A stretch of 64,000 nucleotides of DNA from Mycobacterium shigaense (GTDB lineage: Bacteria; Actinomycetota; Actinomycetes; Mycobacteriales; Mycobacteriaceae). The position numbers and the translations under genes were made by a program. Below are positions 7,286-19,375 of this stretch, in pieces. Within the stretch, counting starts at the first letter, position 1, and each line of letters starts with the position of its first letter. Below the pieces are notes generated by a model that was not told the origin of the DNA, searched no databases, and worked only from the letters and a program-made list of their open reading frames with translations. The DNA is taken from assembly GCF_002356315.1 (NCBI RefSeq), contig NZ_AP018164.1, positions 4,340,001-4,404,000 on the forward strand. Direction: 5' to 3'.

Positions 7286-8815
7286 CTACCTTGCGCGCGC
7301 GGACTGAGAGTCCACTGAGATAACGTTCGCCGATTCCCGAGAGTTCGCCGCGTTGCCGGTCGTGGGTACGACGGCGGTCTTGTCTTCGTCGGTCGCCGGG
7401 TAGGCGGGAGCCGGAATCAGCCGGCCGGGGAGCAACACATAGATCGACGTTCCGGGGGGCTGACCGCCCGAAACGGTGTCTTCGACGCGAAGCAGCCCGC
7501 CGTGCTTGAGCACGACCTGCTTGACGATCGCCAACCCCAGGCCCGATCCGGGCAGGGCCCGCGCGGTAGTGGAGCGGTAAAACCGCTCGAACACCAGCCC
7601 GCGCTCGTGCGGCGGAATGCCAGGTCCCTGGTCCGAGACCACCAGCTCGGCGTGCGACGGGTCGAGCTGCCGCAGCCTGACCCCGACGTGGCCGCCCGGC
7701 GGGCTCCACTTGGCCGCGTTGTCCATCAGGTTGAGGACCGCGCGGGACAACCCGGCCGCATCGCCGTAGACCTGCCACCCGATCACGTCCAGATCAAAAT
7801 GAATGTCGTTGCGCCGCCGCCTGACTCGCTCCAACGTCCGGTCGATCACCTCGGACATGTCGACCTGCTCGTGCACCACCGTGCCGGCGTCGTCGCGGCT
7901 GAGGTCGACCAGATCACCCACCAGAGTGGACAATTCCTCGATCTGCGCCAGCACGTCGGCGCGCAGGCCCACCATCTCCTGCTCGGGCAGCCGCGGCGCC
8001 CCCGGTTCCATCGACGCCATCAACAGTTCGACGTTGGTCCGCAACGAGGTCAGCGGGGTGCGCAGTTCGTGCCCGGCGTCGGTGACCAGCCGCGCCTGCC
8101 GTTCCCGGGATTCGGCCAGCGCCCGCAGCATCAGATTGAAAGCCTCAGTGAGCCTTGCTAATTCGTCACTACCGAACACCGGAATGGGCCGCAGGTCATC
8201 GGTGCGCGCAACCCGTTCGGCCGCTTCGGTCAACCGCGCGACGGGTCGCAGCCCGGCGCGGGTGACCATGCCGCCGGCCACCGCGGCGACGGCAACGCCG
8301 ATGCCGCCGACGAACAGCAGCACCCAGCGCAGTTTGGTCATCACCGCTTCGGTCGGCTTCAGACTCTTGGAGATCAAAAGTGAGCTGCCGTTGGGCAGAT
8401 GGATGGCAAGGATGCGTTGATCCCCGGCGGTGCGCCGCGACATGAACAGATCGCCGTGGATGACCGCCTTCTCGGGCGGACCGACCGGCAATGTCTGACC
8501 GTGCTGTTGGGCGGTGTAGATCGAGTGCCCCGGATTCACCAGCATCGCGTTGACGTCGGAATACGCGGTGCCCTCGATGGCCTTGCCGGGGTCGGCGGCC
8601 AGCGAGCCGCTGGCGATCAGCAGCTGCGCCCGGCTCTGCAGTTGGTTGTCGATGTCGCTGTACAGCGCGGCGGAAATCACCGCGTAGACGGCGAACGCCA
8701 TCAGCACCACGACCATGGCCACCATCGACATCGCCAGCAGCATCACCCGCCACCGCAGCGACAACGAGCTCGGGGCTCGCAGCGGTGCGCGCCGGCGTCG
8801 TTGGAACCGGATCAT
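7286..8815 (-). CDS. mprB: Sensor histidine kinase MprB
   Basis: MprB senses envelope stress (detergent, unfolded extracytoplasmic protein) and phosphorylates MprA. The 509 residues contain TM1 (about 23-48), an extracytoplasmic sensor (about 50-160), TM2 (about 163-185), HAMP, HisKA with the phospho-acceptor His249 in VTDAGHELRTPLTSL, and HATPase_c with an N-box (NLMDNAAKWSPPGG) and G-boxes (DQGPGIP, GSGLGLAIVK). The ATG at 8815 overlaps the mprA stop by one base (TGATG), so it is translationally coupled; a longer in-frame opening upstream runs inside mprA and is not used. The start choice puts the histidine at 249, the position reported for M. tuberculosis MprB. Confidence 0.96.
   Translation of the reverse strand: MIRFQRRRRAPLRAPSSLSLRWRVMLLAMSMVAMVVVLMAFAVYAVISAALYSDIDNQLQSRAQLLIASGSLAADPGKAIEGTAYSDVNAMLVNPGHSIYTAQQHGQTLPVGPPEKAVIHGDLFMSRRTAGDQRILAIHLPNGSSLLISKSLKPTEAVMTKLRWVLLFVGGIGVAVAAVAGGMVTRAGLRPVARLTEAAERVARTDDLRPIPVFGSDELARLTEAFNLMLRALAESRERQARLVTDAGHELRTPLTSLRTNVELLMASMEPGAPRLPEQEMVGLRADVLAQIEELSTLVGDLVDLSRDDAGTVVHEQVDMSEVIDRTLERVRRRRNDIHFDLDVIGWQVYGDAAGLSRAVLNLMDNAAKWSPPGGHVGVRLRQLDPSHAELVVSDQGPGIPPHERGLVFERFYRSTTARALPGSGLGLAIVKQVVLKHGGLLRVEDTVSGGQPPGTSIYVLLPGRLIPAPAYPATDEDKTAVVPTTGNAANSRESANVISVDSQSARAR
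7303..7320 (-). promoter_or_regulatory. Putative MprA box before pepD
   Basis: In the minus-strand reading TCTCAGT occurs twice, at 7320-7314 and 7309-7303, spaced by 11 bases, one helical turn. A similar tandem lies before mprA. It sits in the last codons of mprB, about 100 bases before the pepD start. MprA is known to bind loosely conserved tandem repeats at these two promoters; assignment here is by that precedent. Confidence 0.6.
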
Positions 8816-9507
8816 CAAGGAGGCGTCTCCCGCAAGACGTATCCGACGCCGCGCACGGTGTGGATCAGCCGCGGCTCGCCGTCGGCCTCGGTCTTGCGCC
8901 GCAAGTATCCGACGTACACCTCGAGCGCGTTGCCGGAGGTGGGAAAGTCGAAGCCCCACACCTCTTCGAGGATGCGGCTGCGCGTGAGCACCCGCCGCGG
9001 GTTGGCGATCAGCATCTCGAGCAACGAGAATTCGGTGCGGGTCAAGCTGATTCGGCGTTCGCCGCGGGTGACCTCACGGGTCACCGGGTCCAGCGTCAGG
9101 TCGGAGAACTTCATCGCGACCGATTCGGCGTCGTCGTCGGGCTTGGTGCGCCGCAGCAGGGCCCGCATCCGGGCCAGCAGCTCTTCGAGGGCGAACGGCT
9201 TCGGCAGGTAGTCGTCGGCGCCGGCGTCCAGGCCGGCGACCCGCTCGGAGACCGAATCGCGCGCCGTCAGCACCAGGATCGGCAGGTCGTCGCCGGTGCT
9301 GCGGAGCTGACGACACACCTCGAGTCCGTCCAGCCGCGGCATCATCACATCCAGGACGAGCGCGTCGGGCCGATCGCTGGCCACCTTTTCGAGCGCCTCG
9401 ACCCCGTCGTGGGCCAGCTCGACTGAATAGCCATTGAACGAAAGCGACCGGCGGAGCGACTCGCGCACCGCGCGATCGTCGTCGACGACAAGTATTCGCA
9501 CGGCCAC
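8815..9507 (-). CDS. mprA: Response regulator MprA
   Basis: MprA is an OmpR-family DNA-binding regulator that, once phosphorylated by MprB, activates its own operon, sigE and other stress genes. The 230 residues hold a receiver domain with the acidic pair DDD at 9-11, phospho-acceptor Asp53 in ALVLDVMMPRLDG and the conserved lysine in LPKPFALEELLARM, then a winged-helix domain with SLLEMLIANPRRVLTR. It heads the operon mprA-mprB-pepD-moaB2. Upstream, a tandem repeat suggests autoregulation. Confidence 0.97.
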   Translation of the reverse strand: MAVRILVVDDDRAVRESLRRSLSFNGYSVELAHDGVEALEKVASDRPDALVLDVMMPRLDGLEVCRQLRSTGDDLPILVLTARDSVSERVAGLDAGADDYLPKPFALEELLARMRALLRRTKPDDDAESVAMKFSDLTLDPVTREVTRGERRISLTRTEFSLLEMLIANPRRVLTRSRILEEVWGFDFPTSGNALEVYVGYLRRKTEADGEPRLIHTVRGVGYVLRETPP

Positions 9508-9521
9508 TAGTTTCGTCCTAG

Positions 9522-9542
9522 GGCCTGAGAGCGGCCTGAGAG
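9522..9542 (-). promoter_or_regulatory. Putative MprA autoregulatory box
   Basis: In the minus-strand reading CTCTCAGGCC occurs at 9542-9533 and again at 9531-9522, an exact 10-base direct repeat at an 11-base period. It lies 15-35 bases before the mprA start codon. The core CTCAG is shared with the tandem before pepD. The match to MprA control is inferred from known autoregulation. Confidence 0.65.
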
Positions 9543-9667
9543 GCGCGCCGGTGGTGCAGCGATCTGGTCATATCCGTCAACAGCAGGGGGGTCGACGCGG
9601 TGCGGGTGCCCGCCGGAACCGACCCACCGCCACCGCGATGCAAAGCGGCCCCAAGGGGCTCGCGCCG

Positions 9668-9841
9668 TTAGCGCTTGTCCAGATCGATCAGCCCCAGCCG
9701 AGCCGCCTTGAGTAGCCGCCGGGGCACTTTGTGCTTCTGGCCTGCCACGTTCACGCCGACGAGCTCGGTCTTGGTGGCCTTCCACTGCGCACGGCGGCTT
9801 CGGGTGTTCGAGCGCGACATCCTGCGCTTGGGTGTGGCCAT
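9668..9841 (-). CDS. rpmF: 50S ribosomal protein L32
   Basis: L32 is a small protein of the large ribosomal subunit. Reading the minus strand from ATG 9841 gives 57 residues beginning MATPKRRMSRSNTRSRRAQW and ending in LGLIDLDKR, which is L32 from end to end. It has no cysteines, so it is the form without the zinc knuckle. In some bacteria such zinc-free paralogues are induced in zinc limitation, but no Zur-type site was recognised here. It lies 160 bases before mprA and is divergent from the DUF1446 gene; this position fits Rv0979A. Confidence 0.93.
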   Translation of the reverse strand: MATPKRRMSRSNTRSRRAQWKATKTELVGVNVAGQKHKVPRRLLKAARLGLIDLDKR

Positions 9842-10067
9842 GGTCGGGCCTAACTCCTTGGTGTGGGGCTTCGGTGGTGGTCGCTCTGTACCAAACGGCG
9901 ACGATTGCCCTTAAGAATAGTCGCTGGCCTGCCGCCGACCAAAACGGCCTGCGCGGCTATGCCAGCGGCGCCGGGGCGGGCATTCTTGACGTGACACCGG
10001 CGGTACCCGCTAACCTACCGGGTGGTTGGTTGGTCGAGCACCGGTAATTCCCGAATGGAGGGCGTCG

Positions 10068-11780
10068 ATGGCCTCTGCCTCTGGGCGGTCCGGTGCTGTC
10101 CGGATCGCGAATTGCTCGGGTTTCTACGGCGACCGGCTGTCGGCGATGCGCGAGATGCTCACCGGCGGCGAGGTGGACTACCTCACCGGCGATTACCTGG
10201 CCGAGCTCACCATGCTCATCCTGGGCCGGGACAAGATGAAGCATCCCGAGCGCGGCTACGCCAAGACCTTTTTGACTCAGCTCGAGGACTGCCTGGGCGA
10301 GGCCCGCGACCGTGGGGTGCGCATCGTCGCTAACGCCGGGGGCCTCAACCCAGCCGGGCTGGCCGCCGCGATCCGCGCGCTGACCGAGCGGCTGGGTATC
10401 CACGCTGGCATCGCTCACGTGGAGGGCGACGACCTGCAGCCCCGCGCGGCGGAGCTCGGGCTGGGCGCGCCGCTGACGGCCAACGCCTACCTGGGCGCCT
10501 GGGGCATCGTCGACTGCCTGAACGCCGGGGCCGACGTCGTCGTCACCGGGCGGGTCACCGACGCGTCGGTGATCGTCGGGGCGGCAGCCGCGCACTTCGG
10601 CTGGGGCCGCACCGACTACGACGAGCTCGCCGGGGCGGTGGTCGCCGGTCACGTCATCGAATGCGGCGTGCAGGCCACCGGCGGCAACTATGCGTTCTTC
10701 ACGGAAGTGCCCGACCTGTCCTACGCGGGCTTCCCGCTGGCCGAGGTGTACGCCGACGGCTCGTCGGTGATCACCAAACACCCCGGCACCGGCGGGCTAG
10801 TCAGTGTCGACACCGTCACCGCGCAGCTGCTCTACGAGATCACCGGCGCCCGCTACGCCAACCCGGACGTCACGGCGCGGATGGACACCATCGAGCTGTC
10901 GCCCGACGGCCCGGACCGGGTGCGCATCGGTGGAGTGGTCGGCGAACCGCCGCCGCCCACGCTGAAGGTGTCGCTCAACAGCATCGGCGGCTTCCGCAAT
11001 GCGATGACGTTCGTGCTGACCGGCCTGGATATCGAGGCCAAGGCCGAGCTGGTGCGCCGCCAACTCGAAGCGGGACTCACCGTCAAGCCTGCCGAGCTGG
11101 AATGGACACTGGCCCGCACCGATCATGCCGACGCCGACACCGAGGAAGGGGCAAGCGCACTGCTGCGCTGCGTGGTCCGCGACCCCGATCCGGCCAACGT
11201 CGGTCGCCAATTCTCCTCGGCTGCAGTCGAATTGGCGTTGGCCAGTTATCCGGGCTTTCATGTGACGGCCCCGCCAGGCGAGGGTCAGGTCTACGGCGTG
11301 TTCACCGCGGGCTACGTCGACGCCACCACGGTGCGGCACGTCGCCGTGCACGTCGACGGCACCCGGGTCGACATCGCTTGCGCCACCGATACATTGGCGT
11401 TGCAGCCCGCCACCGACCCGTCGTTGCCGCAACCGCTGCCAGACGGGCCGACCCGGCGTGCACCACTGGGCTCCATCGCCGGCGCCCGCAGCGGCGACAA
11501 GGGCGGGTCGGCCAACATCGGGGTGTGGGTCCGCACCGAGGACCAATGGCGTTGGCTGGCCAACACAGTGACCGTCGACCTGCTCAAGGAGCTGCTGCCG
11601 GAGGCGGCGGAGCTGGAAGTCACCCGCCACGTGCTGCCCAATCTGCGCGCGGTGAACTTCGTCATCGAGGGCATCCTCGGCCAGGGCGTCGCCTACCAAG
11701 CGCGGTTCGATCCCCAGGCGAAGGGGTTGGGCGAGTGGCTGCGCAGCCGGTACGTCGACATCCCGGAAAGCCTGTTATGA
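10068..11780 (+). CDS. DUF1446 / AtuA-like acyl-CoA cluster protein
   Basis: The 570-residue protein matches the AtuA pattern: a large N-terminal DUF1446 domain (start VRIANCSGFYGDR, then ANAGGLNP, TGRVTDAS, HPGTGGLV) and a C-terminal AtuA-type ferredoxin-like domain (about 465-570, with GARSGDKGGSANIGVWV). AtuA is needed for acyclic terpene use in Pseudomonas, though its reaction is not established. The start is ATG 10068 because GGAGGG at 10057-10062 is correctly placed; a longer opening from 10026 lacks a ribosome site. Its stop overlaps the next start (ATGA), so it is coupled to the acyl-CoA dehydrogenase gene. It is the syntenic equivalent of Rv0976c, which I recall as fragmentary annotation in M. 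tuberculosis. Confidence 0.88.
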   Translation: MASASGRSGAVRIANCSGFYGDRLSAMREMLTGGEVDYLTGDYLAELTMLILGRDKMKHPERGYAKTFLTQLEDCLGEARDRGVRIVANAGGLNPAGLAAAIRALTERLGIHAGIAHVEGDDLQPRAAELGLGAPLTANAYLGAWGIVDCLNAGADVVVTGRVTDASVIVGAAAAHFGWGRTDYDELAGAVVAGHVIECGVQATGGNYAFFTEVPDLSYAGFPLAEVYADGSSVITKHPGTGGLVSVDTVTAQLLYEITGARYANPDVTARMDTIELSPDGPDRVRIGGVVGEPPPPTLKVSLNSIGGFRNAMTFVLTGLDIEAKAELVRRQLEAGLTVKPAELEWTLARTDHADADTEEGASALLRCVVRDPDPANVGRQFSSAAVELALASYPGFHVTAPPGEGQVYGVFTAGYVDATTVRHVAVHVDGTRVDIACATDTLALQPATDPSLPQPLPDGPTRRAPLGSIAGARSGDKGGSANIGVWVRTEDQWRWLANTVTVDLLKELLPEAAELEVTRHVLPNLRAVNFVIEGILGQGVAYQARFDPQAKGLGEWLRSRYVDIPESLL

Positions 11781-12925
11781 GTATCTGGACCACCCCCGAG
11801 CGCGATCAGCTGCGAAAGACGGTGCGCTCGTTCACCGAACGCGAGATCCTGCCCCACGCCGCCGAGTGGGAACGCAGCGGCACCCTGCCGCGCGAGCTGC
11901 ACCGGCGCGCCGGGGCGGCCGGACTGCTGGGCGCGGGCCTGCCCGAAGCAGCCGGGGGCGGCGGCGGGGACGGCGCCGACTCGGTCATCATCTGCGAGGA
12001 GTTCCACCAGGCCGGCGCCCCGGGCGGCGTCTTCGCGTCGCTGTTCACCTGCGGCATCGCGGTGCCCCACATGATCGGCTCCGGCGATCAGCGGCTGATC
12101 GAGAAGTTCGTTCGGCCGACGCTGGCCGGCGAGCTGATCGGATCGCTGGCCATCACCGAGCCCGGCGGCGGCTCGGATGTCGGGCATCTGCGGACGTCCG
12201 CGGTGCGGGACGGCGACCAGTACGTGCTCAACGGCGCCAAGACCTACATCACCTCCGGGGTGCGCGCCGACTACGTCGTGACCGCCGCACGCACGGGCGG
12301 CCCTGGCGCCGCTGGAGTTTCGCTGATCGTCGTCGAGAAGGGCACGCCGGGCTTCGAGGTCAGCCGCAAGCTCGACAAGATGGGCTGGCGCTCCTCGGAC
12401 ACCGCCGAGTTGTCCTACACCGACGTGCGGGTGCCGGCGGCAAACCTGATCGGCGCCGAGAACAGCGGCTTCTTCCAGATCGCTCAGGCATTCGTCTCGG
12501 AACGCATCGGCCTTGCCGCGCAGGCATATTCGAGCGCACAACGCTGTCTGGACATCACCGCCCAGTGGTGCCGCGACCGGGATACCTTCGGCCGCCCGCT
12601 GATCTCGCGCCAGTCGGTGCAGAACACACTGTCCGAGATGGCCCGCCGCATCGACGTGGCCCGCGTCTATTCGCGGCACGTGGTCGAGCGCCAGATCGCC
12701 GGCGAGACCAACCTGATCGCCGAGGTGTGCTTCGCCAAGAACACCGCGGTGGAAGCCGGCGAATGGGTTGCTAACCAGGCCGTTCAGCTGTTCGGCGGCC
12801 TGGGTTACATGTCCGAATCCGAAGTCGAACGCCAATACCGGGACATGAGGATCCTCGGCATCGGCGGCGGAACCACCGAAATCCTCACCGCGCTGGCCGC
12901 CAAGACCCTGGGGTATCAATCATGA
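11777..12925 (+). CDS. fadE13: Acyl-CoA dehydrogenase FadE13
   Basis: This FAD-dependent enzyme introduces the 2,3 double bond into an acyl-CoA. The 382 residues show the complete fold: N-terminal helices, the FAD/substrate motif LAITEPGGGSDVG, a beta domain with NGAKTYITSGVRADYVV, and C-terminal helices with GGLGYMSESEVERQYRDMR and the closing GGGTTEI. The start overlaps the DUF1446 stop. In the cluster its place equals that of citronellyl-CoA or isovaleryl-CoA dehydrogenases in Atu/Liu clusters, so a branched substrate is likely. This is the position of Rv0975c. Confidence 0.93.
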   Translation: MSIWTTPERDQLRKTVRSFTEREILPHAAEWERSGTLPRELHRRAGAAGLLGAGLPEAAGGGGGDGADSVIICEEFHQAGAPGGVFASLFTCGIAVPHMIGSGDQRLIEKFVRPTLAGELIGSLAITEPGGGSDVGHLRTSAVRDGDQYVLNGAKTYITSGVRADYVVTAARTGGPGAAGVSLIVVEKGTPGFEVSRKLDKMGWRSSDTAELSYTDVRVPAANLIGAENSGFFQIAQAFVSERIGLAAQAYSSAQRCLDITAQWCRDRDTFGRPLISRQSVQNTLSEMARRIDVARVYSRHVVERQIAGETNLIAEVCFAKNTAVEAGEWVANQAVQLFGGLGYMSESEVERQYRDMRILGIGGGTTEILTALAAKTLGYQS

Positions 12926-12986
12926 TTTCACCGCCTACTTTTCATCGTTCCGTCACCCGCACGCCGGAGCTACCCCATCGTCGGCG

Positions 12987-14588
<1,602 letters not shown>

Positions 14589-14593
14589 GCCCC

Positions 14594-16582
<1,989 letters not shown>

Positions 16583-17749
16583 ATGACCGATACCAGCTTC
16601 ATCGAAAGCGAGGAGCGCCAGGCGCTGCGCAAGTCGGTGTCCGCGTGGGCGTCCAACTACGGCAGCGAGTACTACCTGCGGAAGGCCCGGGCGCAGCAGC
16701 ACACCGACGAATTGTGGTCGGAGGCAGGCAAGCTCGGCTTCCTGGGGGTGAACCTTCCCGAGGAATACGGCGGTGGCGGAGCCGGCATGTACGAGCTGTC
16801 CCTGGTGATGGAGGAGATGGCCGCCGCAGGCAGCGCGCTGCTGCTGATGGTGGTGTCGCCCGCGATCAACGGCACCATCATCAGCAAGTTCGGCACCGAG
16901 GAGCAGAAGAAACGCTGGATTCCCGGCATCGCCGACGGCACCTTGACGATGGCCTTCGCGATCACCGAGCCCGACGCCGGCTCCAACTCGCACAAGATCA
17001 CCACCACGGCACGCCGCGACGGCAGCGACTGGATCCTCAAGGGCCAGAAGGTTTATATCTCCGGCATCGACCAGGCCCAAGCCGTGCTGGTGGTGGCCCG
17101 CAGCGAAGAGGCCAAGACCGGCAAGCTGCGCCCGGCCCTGTTCGTGGTGCCCACCGATGCACCCGGATTCACCTATACGCCAATCGAAATGGAGCTGATC
17201 AGCCCGGAGCGGCAGTTCCAGGTCTTTCTGGACGACGTCCGGCTGCCGGCCGATGCGCTGGTCGGATCCGAGGACGCCGCGATCGCGCAGCTGTTCGCGG
17301 GCCTAAATCCCGAGCGGATCATGGGTGCGGCCAGCTCCGTCGGGATGGGACGGTTCGCGCTGGGCAAGGCCGCCGACTACGTCAAGACCCGCCAGGTATG
17401 GGGCACACCGATCGGCTCGCACCAGGGCCTGTCACATCCGTTGGCGCAGTGCCACATCGAGGTCCAGCTCGCCAAGCTGATGATGCAGAAGGCCGCCACG
17501 CTGTACGACGCCGGCGACGACGGGGGCGCGGCCGAGGCCGCCAACATGGCGAAATACGCTGCAGCCGAAGCGGCTACCCGCTCGGTCGACCAGGCCGTGC
17601 AGTCGCTGGGCGGCAACGGGCTGACCAAGGAGTACGGCGTCGCCGCCATGCTCGCCTCGGCCCGGCTCGGGCGGATCGCCCCCGTCAGCCGCGAGATGGT
17701 GCTGAACTTCGTCGCGCAGACATCCCTTGGCCTGCCCCGAAGCTACTGA
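16583..17749 (+). CDS. fadE12: Acyl-CoA dehydrogenase FadE12
   Basis: The 388-residue protein has the acyl-CoA dehydrogenase fold, with FAITEPDAGSNSHKI as FAD/substrate motif, ILKGQKVYISGI, and a C-terminal helix region with SLGGNGLTKEYGV. At the end, where medium-chain type enzymes carry the catalytic Glu in a YEGTSE-like motif, this protein reads RIAPVSREMVLN. The catalytic base must therefore come from elsewhere, as in isovaleryl-type enzymes, or the chemistry differs. GGAGAT lies just before the ATG inside the end of accA2. It starts directly after the accA2 stop; by position it is Rv0972c. Confidence 0.93.
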   Translation: MTDTSFIESEERQALRKSVSAWASNYGSEYYLRKARAQQHTDELWSEAGKLGFLGVNLPEEYGGGGAGMYELSLVMEEMAAAGSALLLMVVSPAINGTIISKFGTEEQKKRWIPGIADGTLTMAFAITEPDAGSNSHKITTTARRDGSDWILKGQKVYISGIDQAQAVLVVARSEEAKTGKLRPALFVVPTDAPGFTYTPIEMELISPERQFQVFLDDVRLPADALVGSEDAAIAQLFAGLNPERIMGAASSVGMGRFALGKAADYVKTRQVWGTPIGSHQGLSHPLAQCHIEVQLAKLMMQKAATLYDAGDDGGAAEAANMAKYAAAEAATRSVDQAVQSLGGNGLTKEYGVAAMLASARLGRIAPVSREMVLNFVAQTSLGLPRSY

Positions 17750-17759
17750 GGACGTACCG

Positions 17760-18587
17760 ATGGACACCGTCGTCGAATATTCGGTCGACGGGCACGTTGC
17801 CCGGCTCACCCTGAACTCGCCGCATAACCGCAACGCGCTGTCGACCGCTCTGGTCGATCAACTGCAGCGGGGACTCCGCGACGCCGCCGCGGACCCGCGG
17901 GTGCGGGTGATCGTGCTGGGCCACACCGGCGGCACCTTCTGCGCCGGCGCGGACCTCAGCGAGGCCGGTGGGGGCAGCGCCCGTGGCGAGCGCGGCGCGG
18001 CCGGCCAAGGCGGGTCACCACCATCGCCATCCGACGCGGCCGCCGCGCGGGCCCGGGAAATGGCCGCGCTGATGCGGGCCATCGTCGCCTCGCCGCTGCC
18101 GGTGATCGGTGCCATCGACGGACATGTGCGCGCCGGCGGGTTCGGGTTGGTCGGCGCCTGCGACATCGTGGTGGCCGGCCCGCGCAGCACCTTCGCGCTG
18201 ACCGAGGCCCGCATCGGCGTCGCCCCGGCGATCATCTCGCTGACGCTGCTGCCGAAGCTGTCGGCGCGCGCCGCGGCGCGTTACTACCTGACCGGGGAGA
18301 CGTTCGATGCGGCCCGGGCCGCCGAGATCGGGCTGGTCAGCCTCGCCGCCGACGACGTGGACGCGGCGGTGGCGAAGCTGGTGGCCGACGTGGGCAAGGG
18401 TTCGCCGCAGGGCCTGGCCGCGTCCAAGGCGCTGACCACCGCGGGCGTCCTGGCGGGCTTCGACCGCGACGCCGCGCGGCTCGCCGCCGAGTCGGCTCGG
18501 CTGTTCGTGTCCGACGAGGCCCGCGAGGGCATGCTGGCATTCCTGCAGAAACGCCCGCCGAGCTGGGCGAATTCGCCAGATGTCTAA
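17760..18587 (+). CDS. echA7: Enoyl-CoA hydratase/isomerase family protein EchA7
   Basis: This 275-residue crotonase-fold protein has the oxyanion-hole segment TFCAGADLSE, then a Gly/Ala/Ser-rich loop of about 30 residues, then AGGFGLVGACDIVVA and EARIGVAPAIISLTLLP. The second glutamate of hydratases (in EARIG) is present and the first is replaced by Gly. The EARIGVAPAIIS stretch resembles methylglutaconyl-CoA hydratases of the LiuC/AtuE type. It starts 10 bases after fadE12 and ends the six-gene cluster. Predicted role: hydration of the carboxylated enoyl-CoA made by AccA2/AccD2. The reaction is inferred, the fold is clear. Confidence 0.9.
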   Translation: MDTVVEYSVDGHVARLTLNSPHNRNALSTALVDQLQRGLRDAAADPRVRVIVLGHTGGTFCAGADLSEAGGGSARGERGAAGQGGSPPSPSDAAAARAREMAALMRAIVASPLPVIGAIDGHVRAGGFGLVGACDIVVAGPRSTFALTEARIGVAPAIISLTLLPKLSARAAARYYLTGETFDAARAAEIGLVSLAADDVDAAVAKLVADVGKGSPQGLAASKALTTAGVLAGFDRDAARLAAESARLFVSDEAREGMLAFLQKRPPSWANSPDV

Positions 18588-18672
18588 CAATGCGGCGAGA
18601 GGGCTCGCTTCCGAGGTTGCAGTTTAGCCAACCCTATTGCAGCAACCCCGCTACGTCGTACTCTCGTGGGTG

Positions 18673-19275
18673 ATGAGCAACTCGGCCCACAACGACGCGA
18701 GGCAAACACGCGGCGATTCGTCGCGCGCGGCCGACACCGATCGCATACAGATCGCGCAGCTGCTGGCCTACGCGGCCGAGCAGGGCCGGTTGCAGCTCAA
18801 CGACTACGAAGACCGCCTGACCAGGGCGTATGCCGCCACGACCTACGAGGAGCTGGAGGACCTGCGGGCCGACCTGCCGGGTTCGGCGGTGAGCCCCCGC
18901 CGGGGCGGCAAGCCCAATCCGGCGCCCTCGACGCTGCTGCTGGCACTGATGAGCGGATTCGAGCGGCGCGGCCGATGGAACATCCCGAAGAAGCTCACCA
19001 CGTTCACCTTCTGGGGCAGCGGGGTGCTGGATCTGCGCTACGCCGACTTCACCTCGACCGAGGTCGACATCCACGCGGTGTCGATCATGAGCGCGCAGAC
19101 CATTTTGCTGCCGCCCGAAGTCAACGTCGAAATCCGGGGGCACGGCGTGATGGGCAATTTCGACAACAACATCGTCAGCGACGGCACCCCCGGAGCGCCG
19201 ACCGTGAAGATCCGCGGCTTCTCCCTGTGGGGCGGAGTGGGCATCAAACGCAAGGCCCGCAGACCACGCTCATAG
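18673..19275 (+). CDS. DUF1707 domain protein
   Basis: The 200-residue protein begins with a DUF1707 helical domain (about residues 18-75: DTDRIQIAQLLAYAAEQGRL and DLRADLPG), a short SHOCT-like module common in actinobacterial envelope or signalling proteins. The rest, residues 95-200, is a beta-rich LiaF-like C-terminal part with FWGSGVLDLRYADF and MSAQTILLPPEVNVEI. No membrane segment is visible. The start is ATG 18673 (a GTG lies just before it), which gives the length I recall for Rv0966c. It follows echA7 by 85 bases on the same strand; function unknown. Confidence 0.85.
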   Translation: MSNSAHNDARQTRGDSSRAADTDRIQIAQLLAYAAEQGRLQLNDYEDRLTRAYAATTYEELEDLRADLPGSAVSPRRGGKPNPAPSTLLLALMSGFERRGRWNIPKKLTTFTFWGSGVLDLRYADFTSTEVDIHAVSIMSAQTILLPPEVNVEIRGHGVMGNFDNNIVSDGTPGAPTVKIRGFSLWGGVGIKRKARRPRS

Positions 19276-19375
19276 CGCCGAACCGGCTGGTCATGCCACC
19301 TAGGTGACTGGCCGATGCGTTGCGTTTCATGCCATACTCGCGACGGGGTGGCGGATCTACGAAAGCAAGGCAGTC

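Noticed and set aside
8816..8959. Longer mprB start inside mprA
   Set aside because: The ATG at 8815 overlaps the mprA stop, puts the phospho-acceptor at His249 and gives the normal N-terminus before TM1.
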